Shown here in pieces: positions 6,202 through 7,591 of a stretch of 7,591 nt of DNA. A model generated the notes under the pieces. That model did no database searches. It had not been told where the DNA came from and worked only from the letters and a program-made list of their open reading frames with translations. Both the position numbers and the translations under genes were made by a program. Origin of the DNA: Phycisphaerales bacterium (GTDB lineage: Bacteria > Planctomycetota > Phycisphaerae > SM23-33); assembly GCA_003485185.1 (NCBI GenBank), contig DNAS01000078.1:8599-16189 (forward strand). The letters are read 5' to 3'. Numbering within the stretch: position 1 is the first letter of the stretch; every line of letters starts with the position of its first letter.

Positions 6202-7539
6202 TCACACCGCGCCGACGGACTTGTTCCCGCCGTAATAGTCGCGCGGATCGGTGATGCGTCCCGTCAGGGCGCTGGCGGCAGCCGTCAGTGGACTGGCCAG
6301 GTAGACACCTGCGTCCTTGCTTCCCATGCGGCCGGGGAAGTTGCGGTTGGTCGTCGAGATCACCTGCAAGGGCTCGTTGGCGCGCCCGAAGGTATCCTGC
6401 GGTCCGCCCAGGCACGCGGCGCAACTGGCGGGGCCGATCCTGCATCCGGCGGCTGTGAAAATCTCCCGCAGGGTCTTGCCGGCGACGGTGAGGCGGTCCA
6501 GGTCGGCGTCGACCTCGACGGTGGCCGGCACGATGAAGGTCTCGATCCGCACGTGCTTTCCGACGAGCACTTCGGCCGCCGCCTGGAAATCGGTGGTCTT
6601 TCCGCCGGTGCATGAGCCGATGTAAGCCCGGTCGAGCTTCACCTCGCCCAACTCCCGCGCCAGCGCCCGCCGGTCCGGCGAATGCGGGCAGGCGACGGTC
6701 GGTTCGAGTTCCGCGGCGTCGAACTCCCACACGCGCGCGTATTCCGCGTCGGCGTCGGACTCGACCGCCTCGAACGCCGGCGCGCCGGGGTTCGCCCGCT
6801 GGCGAACGTAGTCCAGCGTCACCGCGTCCGGCGCGATGATGCCGTTCTTCCCGCCCGCCTCGATCGCCATGTTGCAGATCGTCATGCGGCCTTCCATCGA
6901 CAGCGCACGAATCGCACTGCCGCCGAACTCCATCGCGTAGCCGGTGCCACCGGCCGTGCCGATCTTGCCGATGATGGCGAGCACCACGTCCTTGGCCGTG
7001 ACACCGGCGCCAAGTTGGCCGTCGACCCTGACCAGCATGGTCTTCGACTTCTTCTGCAGCAGGCATTGGGTGGCCATGACATGCTCGACCTCGGAGGTGC
7101 CGATGCCGTGCGCCAGACAGCCGAAAGCGCCATGCGTGGAGGTGTGCGAGTCGCCGCACACCACGGTCATGCCAGGCAGCGTGGCGCCGTTTTCGGGCCC
7201 GATCACGTGCACGATGCCCTGGCGCTCGTCCTTGAATGGGAAGTAGGCAAGCGAGCCCACCTCGCGAATGTTGGCATCGAGCGTCTCGACCTGCTGGCGC
7301 GACACCGGATCCTGGATGCCCAGATCCCAATGGTCGGTCGGCGTGTTGTGGTCCGCCGTGGCCACGATCGAGCTGATCCGCCATGGCGTGCGCCCGGCCA
7401 GCTTGAGGCCTTCGAAAGCCTGCGGGCTGGTCACCTCATGGACAAGGTGGCGATCGATGTAGATCAGCGCCGTACCGTCAGCCTCCTGATGGACGACGTG
7501 ACTGGACCAGAGCTTTTCGTACAAGGTTTGAGCTTGCAT
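6202..7539 (-). CDS. leuC: 3-isopropylmalate dehydratase large subunit, apparently a hybrid of two LeuC types
   Basis: Large subunit of isopropylmalate isomerase, which with LeuD converts 2-isopropylmalate to 3-isopropylmalate through a dehydrated intermediate in leucine synthesis; a cytosolic 4Fe-4S enzyme of the aconitase family. The cluster ligands are present: Cys310 in IGSCTGGK, and Cys373 and Cys376 in SCAACLGG. Residues 1-229 read like proteobacterial LeuC (TLYEKLWSSHVVHQEADGT; VCGDSHTSTHGAFGCLAHG; TSEVEHVMATQ). Residues 230-445 read like the LeuC2/plant-cyanobacterial type (GSCTGGK instead of GSCTNSR; CAACLGGPQDTFGRANE; STTNRNFPGRMGSKDAG; DPRDYY). The length, 445, lies between the two types (about 466 and 420-430). 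The start matches the usual MQAQTLYEKLW beginning; the ribosome-binding site is weak (CGGAAT). No leuD follows, since a terminator comes directly after. Whether the hybrid is native or an assembly join cannot be decided here. Confidence 0.93.
   Translation of the reverse strand: MQAQTLYEKLWSSHVVHQEADGTALIYIDRHLVHEVTSPQAFEGLKLAGRTPWRISSIVATADHNTPTDHWDLGIQDPVSRQQVETLDANIREVGSLAYFPFKDERQGIVHVIGPENGATLPGMTVVCGDSHTSTHGAFGCLAHGIGTSEVEHVMATQCLLQKKSKTMLVRVDGQLGAGVTAKDVVLAIIGKIGTAGGTGYAMEFGGSAIRALSMEGRMTICNMAIEAGGKNGIIAPDAVTLDYVRQRANPGAPAFEAVESDADAEYARVWEFDAAELEPTVACPHSPDRRALARELGEVKLDRAYIGSCTGGKTTDFQAAAEVLVGKHVRIETFIVPATVEVDADLDRLTVAGKTLREIFTAAGCRIGPASCAACLGGPQDTFGRANEPLQVISTTNRNFPGRMGSKDAGVYLASPLTAAASALTGRITDPRDYYGGNKSVGAV
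6853..6873 (-). other. Apparent LeuC1/LeuC2 junction inside leuC
   Basis: This segment encodes NMAIEAG (residues 223-229), which is conserved in both LeuC subfamilies. The part before it (LSMEGRMTIC) is typical of the proteobacterial type and the part after it (GKNGIIAPD) of the LeuC2 type. Conserved protein and GC-rich codon choice make this DNA likely to be nearly identical in both gene types, which suits either homologous recombination or a false k-mer join in assembly. Confidence 0.6.
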
Positions 7540-7591
7540 CCCGGGGATTCCGCGTCAAGAAAAATATCGATTATTTCACAAAGGCTGCGAG
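7540..7591 (-). promoter_or_regulatory. AT-rich leader upstream of leuC
   Basis: The last 52 bases hold an AT-rich block (about 7556-7582) that stands out from the GC-rich window. Minus-strand AATAAT and TATTTT stretches could serve as a -10 element, but a matching -35 would lie at or beyond the window edge, so no promoter is assigned. The block most likely belongs to the leuC promoter/operator region. Confidence 0.35.

Noticed and set aside
6083..7384. 433-residue minus-strand frame overlapping leuC
   Set aside because: It is a shifted frame of leuC, Arg/Gly/His-rich, and runs through the leuC terminator.

Overview
This is a GC-rich bacterial window with six protein-coding genes, packed closely and with strong G/C preference at third codon positions. 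From left to right it holds: a ribokinase gene (rbsK, minus strand, its last few codons beyond the left edge); a small unrecognised membrane-protein gene (minus); purM of de novo purine synthesis (minus); two tandem paralogous MFS-type transporter genes (plus); and a leuC gene of leucine biosynthesis (minus), which starts about 50 bases from the right edge. No rRNA, tRNA, CRISPR array or insertion sequence was seen.

The transcription units look simple. purM and the small membrane gene lie 59 bases apart on the same strand and could share a transcript; rbsK follows but has its own promoter-like site. purM and the first transporter diverge from a 192-base spacer. The two transporters follow one another 77 bases apart. 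The second transporter converges on leuC, and a strong intrinsic terminator in the 70-base gap serves leuC.

The genes do not form one obvious pathway: purine and leucine synthesis and ribose phosphorylation are core metabolism, and the transporter substrates cannot be read from sequence. The transporters have a two-half, roughly twelve-helix plan, begin with the same MSWRS sequence and share several charged loops, so they are clear products of a tandem duplication. Taxonomy is uncertain. Gene style and the C-terminal type of LeuC would fit an environmental, GC-rich, Gram-negative lineage such as a planctomycete-like phylum, but this is a weak inference.

The most striking feature is leuC. Its first ~229 residues match the proteobacterial LeuC (about 466-residue) type, whereas the rest matches the shorter LeuC2/plant-cyanobacterial/HacA-like type. 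The switch falls in the conserved NMAIEAG segment and coincides with a change in codon use. It is either a natural recombinant isomerase or a metagenome-assembly chimera; the foreign-looking part runs to the right edge, so an artefact must be excluded first.
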